A program made the position numbers and the translations under genes. From positions 24,559 to 88,558 of the forward strand of contig NZ_SWDB01000032.1 in the NCBI RefSeq assembly GCF_005116735.1: a stretch of DNA of 64,000 bases, read 5' to 3'. Positions 11,474 to 20,920 of the stretch are shown piece after piece (the first letter of the stretch is position 1; each line of letters starts with the position of its first letter). This stretch comes from Thalassotalea mangrovi. GTDB taxonomy: Bacteria > Pseudomonadota > Gammaproteobacteria > Enterobacterales > Alteromonadaceae. The notes beneath the pieces were generated by a model, which was not told the DNA's origin, searched no databases, and saw nothing but the letters and a program-made list of their open reading frames with translations.

Positions 11474-11824
11474 TTATGCGCGGTTGAGAATATTTTGCAG
11501 AGTTTGTTGTGTAGCTGCTGGCATGGATCGAAATTTAACGCCAATTAAGTATTCATTGCTTGAGGTTCTGCGGTTAACGATAACACGCGCCGGAAGGGCG
11601 AGAGATTCTGATTGCCCGTCTGTCTCAATATGGAGAGTCAGTTCCTGTGGTACCGAACAATAACGTTTGATCGCATCGGTAACGTATTGAGGAACCTGCA
11701 ACTGCATACCAGATATGGAAATATTCAGGCTGTTGCCGGTATAGGTGTCGTCACTGCCAGGTAGTTGCAATCTGACCGGGACTTGGATGATATGTCTTGG
11801 ATGAAAACGTCTATCTACGACCAT
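11474..11824 (-). CDS. PilZ domain protein
   Basis: A 116-residue single-domain PilZ protein. Both c-di-GMP-binding elements are visible: RRFHPR (arginines 6 and 10) at the N terminus and NISISG (about residues 34-39). Such stand-alone proteins act as c-di-GMP receptors that alter motility, polysaccharide or other outputs; the partner cannot be named. It lies between pabA and astC on the same strand, with gaps of about 190 and 256 bases, so it is probably its own unit. Confidence 0.85.
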   Translation of the reverse strand: MVVDRRFHPRHIIQVPVRLQLPGSDDTYTGNSLNISISGMQLQVPQYVTDAIKRYCSVPQELTLHIETDGQSESLALPARVIVNRRTSSNEYLIGVKFRSMPAATQQTLQNILNRA

Positions 11825-12015
11825 TTTATTACCTTGTTCTGAAATTTTTATCCAGAAAGAAAATCAATTCAATGAGTTAGCGTTAGATGGGGGTATGGGT
11901 AAAACCACCAAGACTTGGGGGAGGTCTATCGACAGTTGCCACTCGTTGTAAAATTTTAAATAACTCTACTTATTATAAGTCACCAACACTAGCCCAGAGC
12001 CCGGGTCAAAGTCAA

Positions 12016-12609
12016 TTAGCCCGGGCGTTTATTTGCGTTTAAAAAGTTTTCCAGAAGACTAAGCCCCTGATGGGTGAGAATCGATTCCGGATGAAACTGA
12101 ACGCCGTAAATGGGTAAAGTTTTATGTTGAAGTGCCATGATCTCATCGATACCGCCTGTATCTGACTCGGTCCAGGCAGTGATTTCCAACTCATCGGGAA
12201 AGTTCTCCGTCTCAACAATCAAGGAATGGTATCGGGTTACCGTTAATGGGTTGCTCAGCTCCCGGAACAGACCTTTTTGTTGATGGGTTATCTTCGACGT
12301 TTTACCGTGCATGACACTGCGGGCTCTGGAGACCTTACCACCGTAACTCTGGGCAATCGACTGATGGCCTAGACATACTCCTAATAAAGGAATATCACCG
12401 GCAAATTGTTCGATAATTTTTAACGATACACCAGCACTATCTGGATCGCCGGGGCCAGGCGATATGACGATGTAATCTGGTTGCAGCTGCGCGACCTGGG
12501 ATACAGATATTTCATCATTTCTTATGGTGACGACCTTTTGACCTAGTTGTTGAAAATAGTGCACCAGATTAAAGGTAAAAGAGTCGTAATTGTCGATCAT
12601 TAAAAGCAT
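12016..12609 (-). CDS. pabA: Aminodeoxychorismate/anthranilate synthase glutaminase subunit
   Basis: Class I glutamine amidotransferase (197 residues) that supplies ammonia to PabB (folate) or TrpE (tryptophan). The N terminus [16 protein letters not shown], oxyanion loop [11 protein letters not shown], nucleophile Cys79 in GVCLGHQS and the His-Glu pair in QFHPESILT (about residue 172) are intact. No pabB, trpE or other trp gene is adjacent, and the place near astC matches the pabA arrangement in related gammaproteobacteria, so pabA is preferred over trpG. A CCCGGG inverted repeat around 12000-12025 overlaps its end. Confidence 0.88.
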   Translation of the reverse strand: MLLMIDNYDSFTFNLVHYFQQLGQKVVTIRNDEISVSQVAQLQPDYIVISPGPGDPDSAGVSLKIIEQFAGDIPLLGVCLGHQSIAQSYGGKVSRARSVMHGKTSKITHQQKGLFRELSNPLTVTRYHSLIVETENFPDELEITAWTESDTGGIDEIMALQHKTLPIYGVQFHPESILTHQGLSLLENFLNANKRPG

Positions 12610-12778
12610 GATTTTGGTGTAACGCCCCGGTTAAAGGGGAGCGATTATTTCATTAGCTATCGTTAAACTCAAATTATACTCGAAGCAAAAGAAATATCTG
12701 CGCGGATTGGAGGTTTACAATAATTCCCCTGAGTGGGAAAACACTTAGTGGAATTGGTATTACTGTTCGATTATCCGA

Positions 12779-13591
12779 TCAAAACATCGTTGCTTGCACG
12801 GCAAGGACCTCAACTTCATCGTCAACCTTAATATGTCCGGAATTGAGGGGGATGATATTTTGCCCAAAGTAAATCTGACCATCGTTTCCACGTCGATACT
12901 CACTTAACGTCGCCAGAGGTTCTTTTAACTGGTGCCGGGTTGCGCTATTTGGATCTACGGTGGTAAATATGCAACGTGAGCAAGGTTTACTGACCAAAAA
13001 CTCAACGTCGCCAATGCGAATCTTATGCCAGCTATCTTCAGCAAAAGCTGCACAACCTTCAACGACAATATTGGGGCGGAACTGTTGCATGCTGACCAAA
13101 TCAGGACAACGTCGGTTCAGGTCCTGTAGCGATGCCCTGGAGAGTAGCAACAAGGGGTAGCCATCGGCAAAACTAACCGGGTGAGCAGTATTTGCCACGT
13201 GTCGGACAGAATTCGGACCGAAATAATACAGTCGGCAGTCAGTGCCCAGGTATTCGCTTAACCAGGTGTCCGCGTCAGCACTGCAGTGTTGACCTTTGAG
13301 TTCATCCTGCCAGACTTTGACCGGATGATAATCATTAGAAAAACTCAGGTAAGACAGGGTTAACGTATTCATCCCTGGTGCATTTAGCCTGATACCGATT
13401 GTGCTCAGCTCGGTTGTTATCAACACCATTTTTGCTTTACTTCGCCCGGTAATAAATTTTCCTGAGCTATCTGTTACGACAAAATGACGATCAAAGGCTA
13501 AGCCACATTCCTGAACGTTACTGTGATCGAGACGGATACCCCGCGTCGATTTGATCGGGTAAATAAACAAATCTTTTATCGTACAACGCAT
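12779..13591 (-). CDS. MOSC domain protein, YcbX-like without ferredoxin domain
   Basis: About 270 residues: an N-terminal MOSC beta-barrel domain (IKDLFIYPIKSTRGI, residues 3-20; AFDRHFVVTD) and a C-terminal MOSC domain with the conserved cysteines in KPCSRCIFTTVDP. MOSC proteins bind the molybdenum cofactor; E. coli YcbX and mammalian mARC reduce N-hydroxylated compounds. E. coli YcbX carries an additional 2Fe-2S domain that is absent here, so electrons would come from a separate protein. ATG 13591 is chosen because AGGA stands 7 bases upstream; the in-frame GTG at 13597 is too close. It is divergent from the MFS gene. Confidence 0.85.
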   Translation of the reverse strand: MRCTIKDLFIYPIKSTRGIRLDHSNVQECGLAFDRHFVVTDSSGKFITGRSKAKMVLITTELSTIGIRLNAPGMNTLTLSYLSFSNDYHPVKVWQDELKGQHCSADADTWLSEYLGTDCRLYYFGPNSVRHVANTAHPVSFADGYPLLLLSRASLQDLNRRCPDLVSMQQFRPNIVVEGCAAFAEDSWHKIRIGDVEFLVSKPCSRCIFTTVDPNSATRHQLKEPLATLSEYRRGNDGQIYFGQNIIPLNSGHIKVDDEVEVLAVQATMF

Positions 13592-13721
13592 ATCCACGTC
13601 CTTTTAATGATCACAGCGTACCAATTATATGAAAGTTAACCTTATAATTATTCTTATTATTTTTCTAACTTTCTTAAGATTAAAAGTATAATCGATTATT
13701 CCCTTTAATTCGGACACAGCA

Positions 13722-14918
13722 ATGTCTATTAATCAACGTCCGCAGGCTGAAAATATTCAAACTGTGAATCTTTTGCCTCTGCTGAGCCTGCTGGCGGCGG
13801 TTGTTGCGATCACACCACTGGCGATAGATTTGTACCTTCCCGCCATGCTGATAATTGCTGATCAACTGAATACTTCGATCGCCCGCGTTCAAAATACCCT
13901 GAGTATTTACCTGGCCGGATATTCTCTCGGCTTGCTGGTGTTTGGCCCTCTGGCCGATATGATTGGTCGGCGCCGACTGGCGCTTGCAGGGATTGCCGGA
14001 TTTGTCGTTTTCAGCGTGCTCCTGCCGATGCAGTCATCTATAACTGGTTTTATGTTGTGTCGGGCATTGCAGGCATTCTTCGGTAGCGCTGCAACCGTTA
14101 TTGTGCCGGGTACTATCCGCCAGTTTTATGGTAAAGACACTGCCAAGGGCATGTCTTATGTGAGTATGATCATGATGCTGGCGCCCATGCTGGCACCTAC
14201 GTTGGGTAGTGCCATCCTTCTGATCAGTAACTGGCAATGGATGTTTTATCTGCTGGCGCTTTACGGCATTGTCTTATGGTTTTGTGCTTATTTTTATTTG
14301 CCCGAGATGGAGCATACAGGCAGGCGCATCGGTATCGGCCAGTTTCTGCGCAATTACTTACTGGTGCTTGGTAATCATAAGGCTCGCAACAATATCCTTT
14401 GTAGCATGTTGGCTGCCTTTGCGTTTTTTTGTTACCTGACTGCGATTCCTGCCGTGTACCTGGGGGTTTATCAGGTTTCAGAAATGACCTTCAGTTTGTT
14501 GTTTGCTGCCAATGTGCTGGCGTTAATGCTGGCACAGTTTACCAATACCCGCCTGGTCTCACGCAAAGGCTCTGCCTGGATAATGAAGCGAGCGATAGTG
14601 CTGGCGGTATTATTTGCCGGCTTACTGTTATTGGTAAACTGGTTGGCGGCGCCACTAATATTTACGGTTCTCACTTTATTACCCTTGATGAGCTGTCTGT
14701 CCCTGATTGCCGTAAGTGCCGACTCGTTAACTCTGATTCGTTTTTCCGAGCAAACTGGAACGGCAACGGCGGTTATCGGAACCGCTAAATTTGGTATTGG
14801 TTCCCTTGCAGGTCCAATACTCTCCCTGTTCGCGACGAACACCGCAGTTCCATTTACCTCGCTGATGTTTATATCTGTTGTTTTAATCGCCACTTTAAAA
14901 TTTTCTAATAACAAATGA
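13722..14918 (+). CDS. Bcr/CflA family drug efflux MFS transporter
   Basis: A 398-residue, 12-helix major facilitator. The first helix carries the family signature ITPLAIDLYLPAM; the loop after helix 2 has GPLADMIGRRRLAL, the drug:H+ antiporter motif A. Bcr/CflA proteins export bicyclomycin, chloramphenicol, sulfonamides or small metabolites such as cysteine; the substrate cannot be told from sequence. It is divergent from the MOSC gene over a 130-bp AT-rich region containing GAAAGTTA (13631) and TAACTTTC (13666) arms. Confidence 0.9.
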   Translation: MSINQRPQAENIQTVNLLPLLSLLAAVVAITPLAIDLYLPAMLIIADQLNTSIARVQNTLSIYLAGYSLGLLVFGPLADMIGRRRLALAGIAGFVVFSVLLPMQSSITGFMLCRALQAFFGSAATVIVPGTIRQFYGKDTAKGMSYVSMIMMLAPMLAPTLGSAILLISNWQWMFYLLALYGIVLWFCAYFYLPEMEHTGRRIGIGQFLRNYLLVLGNHKARNNILCSMLAAFAFFCYLTAIPAVYLGVYQVSEMTFSLLFAANVLALMLAQFTNTRLVSRKGSAWIMKRAIVLAVLFAGLLLLVNWLAAPLIFTVLTLLPLMSCLSLIAVSADSLTLIRFSEQTGTATAVIGTAKFGIGSLAGPILSLFATNTAVPFTSLMFISVVLIATLKFSNNK

Positions 14919-15680
14919 ATGATTAATGTTGTTTAAACTGTGTAAAATGATAGTTATTACACATTTTGCCTATTAGTTGCACAAAATAACAATTCGGTTA
15001 CAAAAGTTACATTTCTTTGTTGTTATCACTTCGATATATTTAATCTCACCAATAGCGCAGTAAACGCTGCTTGTTAATTAGCTTTTAGTGTTTTTACAAA
15101 GGCTATATAAGCAGTGAAAATATTAGCCAACCTGACAAATAATATTGTCAGTAAGCCAATGTTTTTAGAAATATATAATAAATACAGTTAGATATGCTTA
15201 TTTTATTGCGCTGGCTGTTTGTTGGTTTAGCGATAGAACCGCTATTTCGATATACGTTCCAGGCCTCAGATACCTCTATTTTCGTCAAAAACACCCCTCG
15301 GGTAACAATTGGTTTACTCATGGTTTTCGATTGAAAACAAATCCCCTCACACTGTTTACAGACAGTACGTTTCATTTAGATATAGTAAGAAAACACAAGC
15401 GGTTTGGGTCTTTTATATTAATCCTGTGTTAAGTAAATGTAACATTAGTATCAATATCAGATTCAAACCCCTAAAATAGCAACTATTGAAATTTGAGCAG
15501 GTAAAGAGGCAAGCACTCTTACCTATAAATTCACATTCGAAGGTTACTTCGAATATCGAACTTAAGTTCGATTACTTTCCTCAGTTAGTCATTGAGGAGC
15601 GAGTCACCCAAAGAAAATTTGCCGCTTTATATAACAGGCAACCAGGGAATGACTCGATAGTTTTTAGGAGGTCTAAGGAC
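14919..15680. other. Long gene-poor stretch before the subtilase gene
   Basis: About 760 AT-rich bases without a convincing gene. The minus-strand frame 15148-15375 (75 codons) has no ribosome-binding site and no recognisable family. Near 14938-14962 a TGTGTAA / TTACACA inverted repeat may be the end of the MFS transcript or an operator. The subtilase frame stays open upstream to 15486, but the signal peptide and ribosome-binding site put its start at 15681. Palindromes at 15536-15572 are listed separately. Confidence 0.5.
15536..15572. promoter_or_regulatory. TTCGAA palindromes in the subtilase leader
   Basis: Two TTCGAA hexamers (15536-15541 and 15548-15553) are followed by a perfect 18-bp palindrome ATCGAACTTAAGTTCGAT (15555-15572). 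They lie 109-145 bases before the subtilase start. They could be a repressor site or a structured leader; I do not recognise the regulator. Confidence 0.45.
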
Positions 15681-18275
15681 ATGTTGTTCGAGAAAACGTT
15701 ACTAAATAAACAAATCGCAAAAGTTTTATCTGGTGCAGTATTGATGGGTGCAATTTCAGCCCCGGCATTAGCTGAGCAAGCGAATACTGTATCTGAAGGA
15801 GAGTTGATTATCGCTCCTAAAGCGGGTCTGTCTGATGAACAGTTCGCAGCTATCCTGGAAAAGCAGGGTGCTAAATTAGAGAAAAAAGAAGATAAGCAAT
15901 CTAAGAAGCTAAAACAAAAGCTTCGCGCTAACCTGGTAAAAGTACCAAAAGGTCAGCAAGACAAGATTTTAAAGGCATTGGCTGCTAACCCGCATATTGA
16001 ATATGCTGAGGTAAACCGTCTGGTATCGATTGAAGCGGTTACCATGAACGATCCTAAGCAATCATGGCATTTAAACAAAATTAATATGCCGGAAGCCTGG
16101 AGCAAGTCGAAAGGTAAAGGTGTTGTAGTAGCGGTATTGGATACCGGTGTAAATAAATCTCATGAAGATTTAAAAGCAAACTTACTGCCAGGTTATAACA
16201 TTGTCAGTAAGAATACGGATACTACCGATACCAATGGTCACGGTACTAAAGTAGCCGGTGTTGTGGCGGCGGTAAGCAACAACAGTAAAGGTGTTGCTTC
16301 GATTGCGGCTGAAGCAAAAGTATTGCCGGTAAAAATTTCAAACCGTAGTGATGGTGTTGCATCTTTGTTTGATATTGCTCGTGCATTAAGCTGGGCTGCT
16401 GATAACGGTGCGGATATTGCTAACGTAAGTTATCAGATCACCGACAGTGCGACGGTATCTGGTGCGGCTAAATCATTCTATGAGAAAGGTGGTTTGGTAG
16501 TAGCAGCTGCAGGTAACTCAGGTAAAAGCATGAGTTGTACCGACAACAAGTACATTGTTACGGTATCGGCATCAACTTCAAGTGATGGTATCGCAAGTTT
16601 TTCAAACTATGGTCCATGTATTGATGTTGCTGCACCAGGTCAGGGTCTGCAGACAACGACGAAAAATGGTAGTTATGGTAGTGCCAGTGGTACATCGTTT
16701 GCTGCGCCATCAACGGCTGCTGTATTAGCAGTACTGAAAGCGGCAAACCCGACAATGAAGAACTCAGAATTAGAAAGCCTGTTAGAAAACAATGCGGATA
16801 ATTCTATGTTCTCTGGTAGCTTCAGTAACAAATATGGTCATGGTCGAATTGACGCCGGTGCAGCTTTACGTGATAGCGTTTACGTACCAGAGCCGGAGCC
16901 AGAGTTAGACCAGACGGCGCCTGAAGTGAACATTACGTCACCAAAACAGGATACTGAAGTTAAAGGTCAGTTTAGTGTTAACGTTAATGCGACCGATAAT
17001 GAAGCTGTGAAGAAGGTAGAACTGTACTTTGCTGGTCAGCGTATCGGTGCCGATTTCAGTTCACCATATTCATTTAGTGTGAATTCATCGACGGTGGCTG
17101 ATGGTGAGCATGCATTAACCGCGGTTGCAACTGACACGGCAGGTAATGTTACAGAGACGTCTAACCACTATGTAATGGTGAAAAATGCAGAAATCGAAGT
17201 AACGCCTGATCCAGAGCCAGAAGTACCGGTAGATGGTAATGGTCCGAAACTGACATTGTTGTCTCCTGATGTTAGCGTGACTCAGAGTCAGGAACTGAAC
17301 GTAATGGTTGATGCGGTTGACTCCGACGGTGTAGAGAAAGTGGAAATTTATTTCCGTGGTCGATTAGTGAAAACGTTGACGGCTGCACCTTATAATCACA
17401 GCATTAATATTTCAAAATTAGGTTCGGGTTATAAAACGTTGCAAGTGATTGCATACGATACCAAGGGTAATTCAACAGCGACGGATGTACTGAACGTGAT
17501 GGTCGATAATACTCAGCCAGAGCCAGAAGTACCAACGAATCCTGAGCCGACTGATCCAGAACCAACGGATCCAGAACCGGAAGTACCAACCGATCCGGAG
17601 CCAGAAGTACCAGGTGTAGATACAGAAGCACCATATGTACAAATTGTGACTCCACAGGCTGGTAGTACCAATGGTGGTGAACTGAATATTGAAGTTGATG
17701 CACAGGATAACGTTGCGGTAACTAAAGTTGAATTATACTTCCGCGGTCGTCTGGTAAAAACAAAAGAGGCTGGTCCTTATGAGTTTACCATTAATATCTC
17801 ACGACTGAGTGAAGGTGAAAAAACTCTACGCGCAGTTGCTTATGATGCAGCGGGTAACGTAGCAGATACTGGAGAGCATACAATTTATGTTGATAACTCG
17901 ATTGAAGGTACTGAGCCGGGTACACCGACTGAACCTGAGCCAGAGCCACAACCTGAGCCAGAGCCGGAGCCAGAAGTACCAAGCGTACCTGATAACGGTG
18001 TGAATCCAACGGTAGAAATCTTAGCTCCGTATGCTGATTCAACGCACAGTGGTGAATTGTTTATCGATGTAATGGCTGAAGACAATGACGGTATTGAGAA
18101 AGTTGAAATTTACTTCCGCGGCCGTCTGGTTAAGACAAAAACTGAATATCCGTATACCCATACGATTAATATTTCAAAATTGTCTGACGGTGCCAAGTCT
18201 TTAAAAGCGATTGCTTATGACAAAAACGGTAACCAGGCAGAGACTGCTGAGATGACGATTTACACGGAACAGTAA
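15681..18275 (+). CDS. Secreted S8 (subtilisin-like) serine protease with four Ig-like repeats
   Basis: An 864-residue exported protease. Start ATG 15681 is set by AGGAGGT eight bases upstream and by the signal peptide ending in SAPALA (about residue 31). An inhibitor-like propeptide follows (GELIIAPKAGLSDEQF), then the catalytic domain with Asp in VVAVLDTGVNKSH, His in DTNGHGTKVAG, the oxyanion Asn in AAAGNSGK and Ser in GTSFAAPSTAAV. After about residue 405 come four Ig-like domains of the Big/cadherin-like type, each with a KVE(L/I)YF(R)G core and a (V/I)AYD..GN end, joined by Pro-Glu-rich linkers. It likely digests extracellular protein or binds surfaces through the Ig units. A terminator follows. 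Confidence 0.93.
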   Translation: MLFEKTLLNKQIAKVLSGAVLMGAISAPALAEQANTVSEGELIIAPKAGLSDEQFAAILEKQGAKLEKKEDKQSKKLKQKLRANLVKVPKGQQDKILKALAANPHIEYAEVNRLVSIEAVTMNDPKQSWHLNKINMPEAWSKSKGKGVVVAVLDTGVNKSHEDLKANLLPGYNIVSKNTDTTDTNGHGTKVAGVVAAVSNNSKGVASIAAEAKVLPVKISNRSDGVASLFDIARALSWAADNGADIANVSYQITDSATVSGAAKSFYEKGGLVVAAAGNSGKSMSCTDNKYIVTVSASTSSDGIASFSNYGPCIDVAAPGQGLQTTTKNGSYGSASGTSFAAPSTAAVLAVLKAANPTMKNSELESLLENNADNSMFSGSFSNKYGHGRIDAGAALRDSVYVPEPEPELDQTAPEVNITSPKQDTEVKGQFSVNVNATDNEAVKKVELYFAGQRIGADFSSPYSFSVNSSTVADGEHALTAVATDTAGNVTETSNHYVMVKNAEIEVTPDPEPEVPVDGNGPKLTLLSPDVSVTQSQELNVMVDAVDSDGVEKVEIYFRGRLVKTLTAAPYNHSINISKLGSGYKTLQVIAYDTKGNSTATDVLNVMVDNTQPEPEVPTNPEPTDPEPTDPEPEVPTDPEPEVPGVDTEAPYVQIVTPQAGSTNGGELNIEVDAQDNVAVTKVELYFRGRLVKTKEAGPYEFTINISRLSEGEKTLRAVAYDAAGNVADTGEHTIYVDNSIEGTEPGTPTEPEPEPQPEPEPEPEVPSVPDNGVNPTVEILAPYADSTHSGELFIDVMAEDNDGIEKVEIYFRGRLVKTKTEYPYTHTINISKLSDGAKSLKAIAYDKNGNQAETAEMTIYTEQ

Positions 18276-18287
18276 TTATCGTTTAAT

Positions 18288-18315
18288 AAAAAAGCCCCGC
18301 AAGGGGCTTTTTTTT
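18288..18315 (+). terminator. Terminator of the subtilase gene
   Basis: AAAAAAGCCCC and GGGGCTTTTTTTT arms with a 4-base loop, 13 bases after the stop codon. The strong T run is on the plus strand. Confidence 0.92.
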
Positions 18316-18432
18316 GTCTGTAAAATACTAGCTAAGGGCGACAACCAAGCCAGCCTCATCCAGCTAGCAGTCAATCCCTAATATTTGAGACGGTTGGCGC
18401 TACTTTGCCTGCACACCTTTGTCGTGACTTTG

Positions 18433-19089
18433 TTAATCGGTAGTGCATGGACGGCGACTATATACAGTAAGACTTAGCAACGCCACACCTAATAATAGCC
18501 AGGAATTTGTCTCGGGTACTTCCTGGGGAGGCACGTCCCCCTCACCATTATAAAAAGTTAAGTGTGATAAATCAGCACGTTGCCCGCCTCGATTTAATGG
18601 TGTAATCCAGTAACCTGAAGTCACGGTGAGCGCCGCATTCATGCAGGCATAGGTATTGGCATTTGTTCCCATATTACACACATCTGTCGCATTAAAATCT
18701 TCATCCGACACTTCCCAAAACAGATTGAAACCATTGCCAGCTTTGGCGACCCAAAATCGCACACCTGGATCATCGCCTTCCGGCGTGTAACTCCAGTTAC
18801 CTGAGGTTCCTGGCGTGAAACTGAACTCACTGCCATCAATGCTTGGGTATTTACTTGCGTTGGTTTCATTGCCATCGCCAAACTTGGCAATGACCGATGA
18901 AATTTCAATCTCTGGCGCGTCGGCGGCAAAAATGGAGCAGCTATCAAAGCCTTGCCCGAAATAGCCGGCGCAGTCATTGTAACCATCAATATACAATGTG
19001 ATTAAGGCAGCGCTTGCCGGGGTAGAGAGTAAAAACAAGCAACACATGGCAAGAGCATTCGTTAGTAAAGAGGATTTTCTGGATAACAT
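18433..19089 (-). CDS. Secreted PEP-CTERM-like protein, paralogue 1
   Basis: About 218 residues from ATG 19089, chosen for AGGA seven bases upstream and because the signal peptide then starts with MLSRKSSLL and ends at PASA-A. The body shares DCAGYFGQGFDSCSIFAAD, DPGVRFWVAKAGNGF, a late YACMNAA and LSHLTFYN with the next two genes. The C terminus is PEP-CTERM-like: VPETNSW, a hydrophobic helix and YSRRP. PET in place of PEP is a slight deviation. PEP-CTERM tails are processed by an exosortase, which is not in the window. Function unknown. Confidence 0.75.
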   Translation of the reverse strand: MLSRKSSLLTNALAMCCLFLLSTPASAALITLYIDGYNDCAGYFGQGFDSCSIFAADAPEIEISSVIAKFGDGNETNASKYPSIDGSEFSFTPGTSGNWSYTPEGDDPGVRFWVAKAGNGFNLFWEVSDEDFNATDVCNMGTNANTYACMNAALTVTSGYWITPLNRGGQRADLSHLTFYNGEGDVPPQEVPETNSWLLLGVALLSLTVYSRRPCTTD

Positions 19090-19520
19090 ATCAAAGTCCT
19101 GGTTGAGGTTATTACAAGACAGATACATCGTGTCGTCGTGAATAGTTGTGGTTTGACGTTACCAACTCGTCAAGGGTATGCGTCTTGATGCATTAATCAT
19201 TCCAAAGTTTTAAGGCTGGAATTATAACGGCTGTAGAGGAGGAAAATGTTTTTTGGGTAAGGGGATGTTCAAATAGATGACAGTCTGCTTTTTTAATAAC
19301 TATGCAATGCTTAAGGTGAAAACGGGGCGGGTGTGTTAAGGAATGACCATAAAGCTAAAGTAAATATGACAGGTGTTTAGGCGTTGAGTTCACAGTTGTG
19401 AGTGTAAAGGAAGCACGAGGGTTGCCCCTCGTGCCGATTACATATTGGTTAAATTGGCATTAAACAATTAAACAATTAAACAATTAAATGATTAAAAGAG
19501 TAGTGTTATGGGTAGTATGC
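19090..19520. repeat. Intergenic region with a hairpin and an 8-bp tandem repeat
   Basis: No gene seen. GCACGAGGG and CCCTCGTGC (19413-19434) form a perfect 9-bp stem with a 4-base loop. The unit AAACAATT is repeated three times with a fourth variant copy at 19462-19493. The hairpin lies upstream of paralogue 1 and about 85 bases beyond the end of paralogue 2, so it may terminate the latter. Confidence 0.6.
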
Positions 19521-20234
19521 TTAGCAATTATATTTGCGACGCACACCAACCAGGCCAAGCAAGCTTAAACCAAATAGCGCTAATGACTCTGGCTCAGGAA
19601 CTTCTTGAGGAGGCTCATTGGGCCCTCTAGTGGTATCATAAAAGGAAATATGCGACAGCCCTCGAGGGTCCCCCATATCGTTCAGTGGGGTCACCCAGCT
19701 GTACCATGTGCCAGATGCAAGTACATTTGCCTGGCTCATACATTCCCAACTGTTGTTACCATAGGTCGCACAGTCTCCTGCTAAGACGCTGGCATCGACA
19801 TCGAAGTGCACGGTAAAGCCGGTACTGGCTTTGGCCACGTAGAAGCGAATGCCAGGATCGGCGGCATCATCTGGGTTATATTTAAACGAACCTGTGCTCC
19901 AGTCTCCATCACCACCATCAGAGAACTCCCATTCGTAGCCGTCAACGGTGCTACTATAGAGAGAGTTGATAGTTGCGGAGCCTGATGTAGGCTCATATTC
20001 AAACTTTGAAATAATTGGTGATATGTCTACATCCTCTCCGTTTGCATTTGTTGCGAAAAGATTACAGGTATCAAAGGGGATCCCATAATAGCCCGAACAG
20101 TCATTTTTATTACCGGCTGAGGAGCTTAAATCAATGAAGACCGAAATTAGTTCCGCTTTTGCTGGTGTTGATAAAAACAATAGGGAAGTAATAATTGGTA
20201 CAACTAGTTTGATAAGAGTTTTTGAATAACTCAT
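19521..20234 (-). CDS. Secreted PEP-CTERM protein, paralogue 2
   Basis: About 237 residues from ATG 20234 (AAGGA eight bases upstream), with a signal peptide MSYSKTLIKLVVPII...STPAKA. It shares the DCSGYYGIPFDTCNLFA, DPGIRFYVAKASTGF, WECMSQA and LSHISFYD landmarks with its two neighbours. This copy has the most canonical sorting tail: VPEPESLALFG, a hydrophobic helix and a basic VRRKYNC end. In related bacteria such tails are handled by exosortase/EpsH, usually linked to exopolysaccharide. The substrate or binding partner is unknown. Confidence 0.8.
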   Translation of the reverse strand: MSYSKTLIKLVVPIITSLLFLSTPAKAELISVFIDLSSSAGNKNDCSGYYGIPFDTCNLFATNANGEDVDISPIISKFEYEPTSGSATINSLYSSTVDGYEWEFSDGGDGDWSTGSFKYNPDDAADPGIRFYVAKASTGFTVHFDVDASVLAGDCATYGNNSWECMSQANVLASGTWYSWVTPLNDMGDPRGLSHISFYDTTRGPNEPPQEVPEPESLALFGLSLLGLVGVRRKYNC

Positions 20235-20760
20235 GTGTAGTATCCTTAAATTTATTTTTGTTAAAAGTCTTTTATGCCTTACCAATTTAACCGGCACCGG
20301 AAATCGCTAAGTAACGATTTGCCGGGCGTTTACGGCATACATCCATGCTCAAAGCGCGAGCAATCTAATAAGGCAAACCATATGCCAATGTGTAAAAACC
20401 CTTATGTTACAGTGGGTTATTTTTTCGCTCAGTGCCAGGGTAGCTAGTTCTGTAAAGATCCCTGACATTTTTATCAATATTGATAAAAGTGACCTATTTA
20501 AAATATATTCGGATTTGATAGTGACAATGTTAGGTGTGCTGTTGGTACGTGGTTACGGCGCCTTGCTCGGGGACTAAACAATCGTCCTAATGGGATGAAA
20601 CTTGGGGCATCTGTGGCAACATATGAAACAGTCAATTTTTTTAACAACTATTGGGCTAATAATTAACGACCTGTGAGGCGTTACGCAATCTGAACCAGAT
20701 ATTGTGTTAATTGGTAGCGAGGTGAAGGTGGCTGGCTTAGAAGGATGTATTAATGGCACA

Positions 20761-20779
20761 GTGTCAACATTGTTGACAC
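20761..20779. promoter_or_regulatory. Perfect 19-bp inverted repeat, operator candidate
   Basis: GTGTCAACATTGTTGACAC consists of two 8-base arms around ATT. It is isolated in AT-rich intergenic DNA, about 525 bases upstream of paralogue 2. It has no T run and is too short to be a good terminator. The binding protein is unknown. Confidence 0.4.
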
Positions 20780-20878
20780 ATCTTCACGTTAACTTTTTGC
20801 CTTTTTACTAACGAGTTGACGATACCCCGGATCTAGTCTTGGGATTTTCAGTATTCTGGCATCGTCAATAATGACAAA

Positions 20879-20896
20879 GGCTGCCGATAGGCAGCC
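20879..20896 (-). terminator. Terminator of PEP-CTERM paralogue 3
   Basis: GGCTGCC and GGCAGCC arms around 4 bases, 24 bases beyond the stop codon on the minus strand, followed there by a T-rich stretch. Confidence 0.75.
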
Positions 20897-20920
20897 AAAC
20901 AACCTTTGAAGGAGAGATTT

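Larger units (their letters stand above)
20235..20920. other. Intergenic region between paralogues 2 and 3
   Basis: About 690 bases with no convincing gene; the 61-codon minus-strand frame at 20574-20759 looks random. It contains the 19-bp palindrome at 20761-20779 and the terminator of paralogue 3 at 20879-20896, and should hold the promoter of paralogue 2. Confidence 0.5.

Noticed and set aside
15148-15375. 75-codon minus-strand frame before the subtilase gene
   Set aside because: No ribosome-binding site, no known family and AT-rich intergenic composition; not strong enough to list as a gene.
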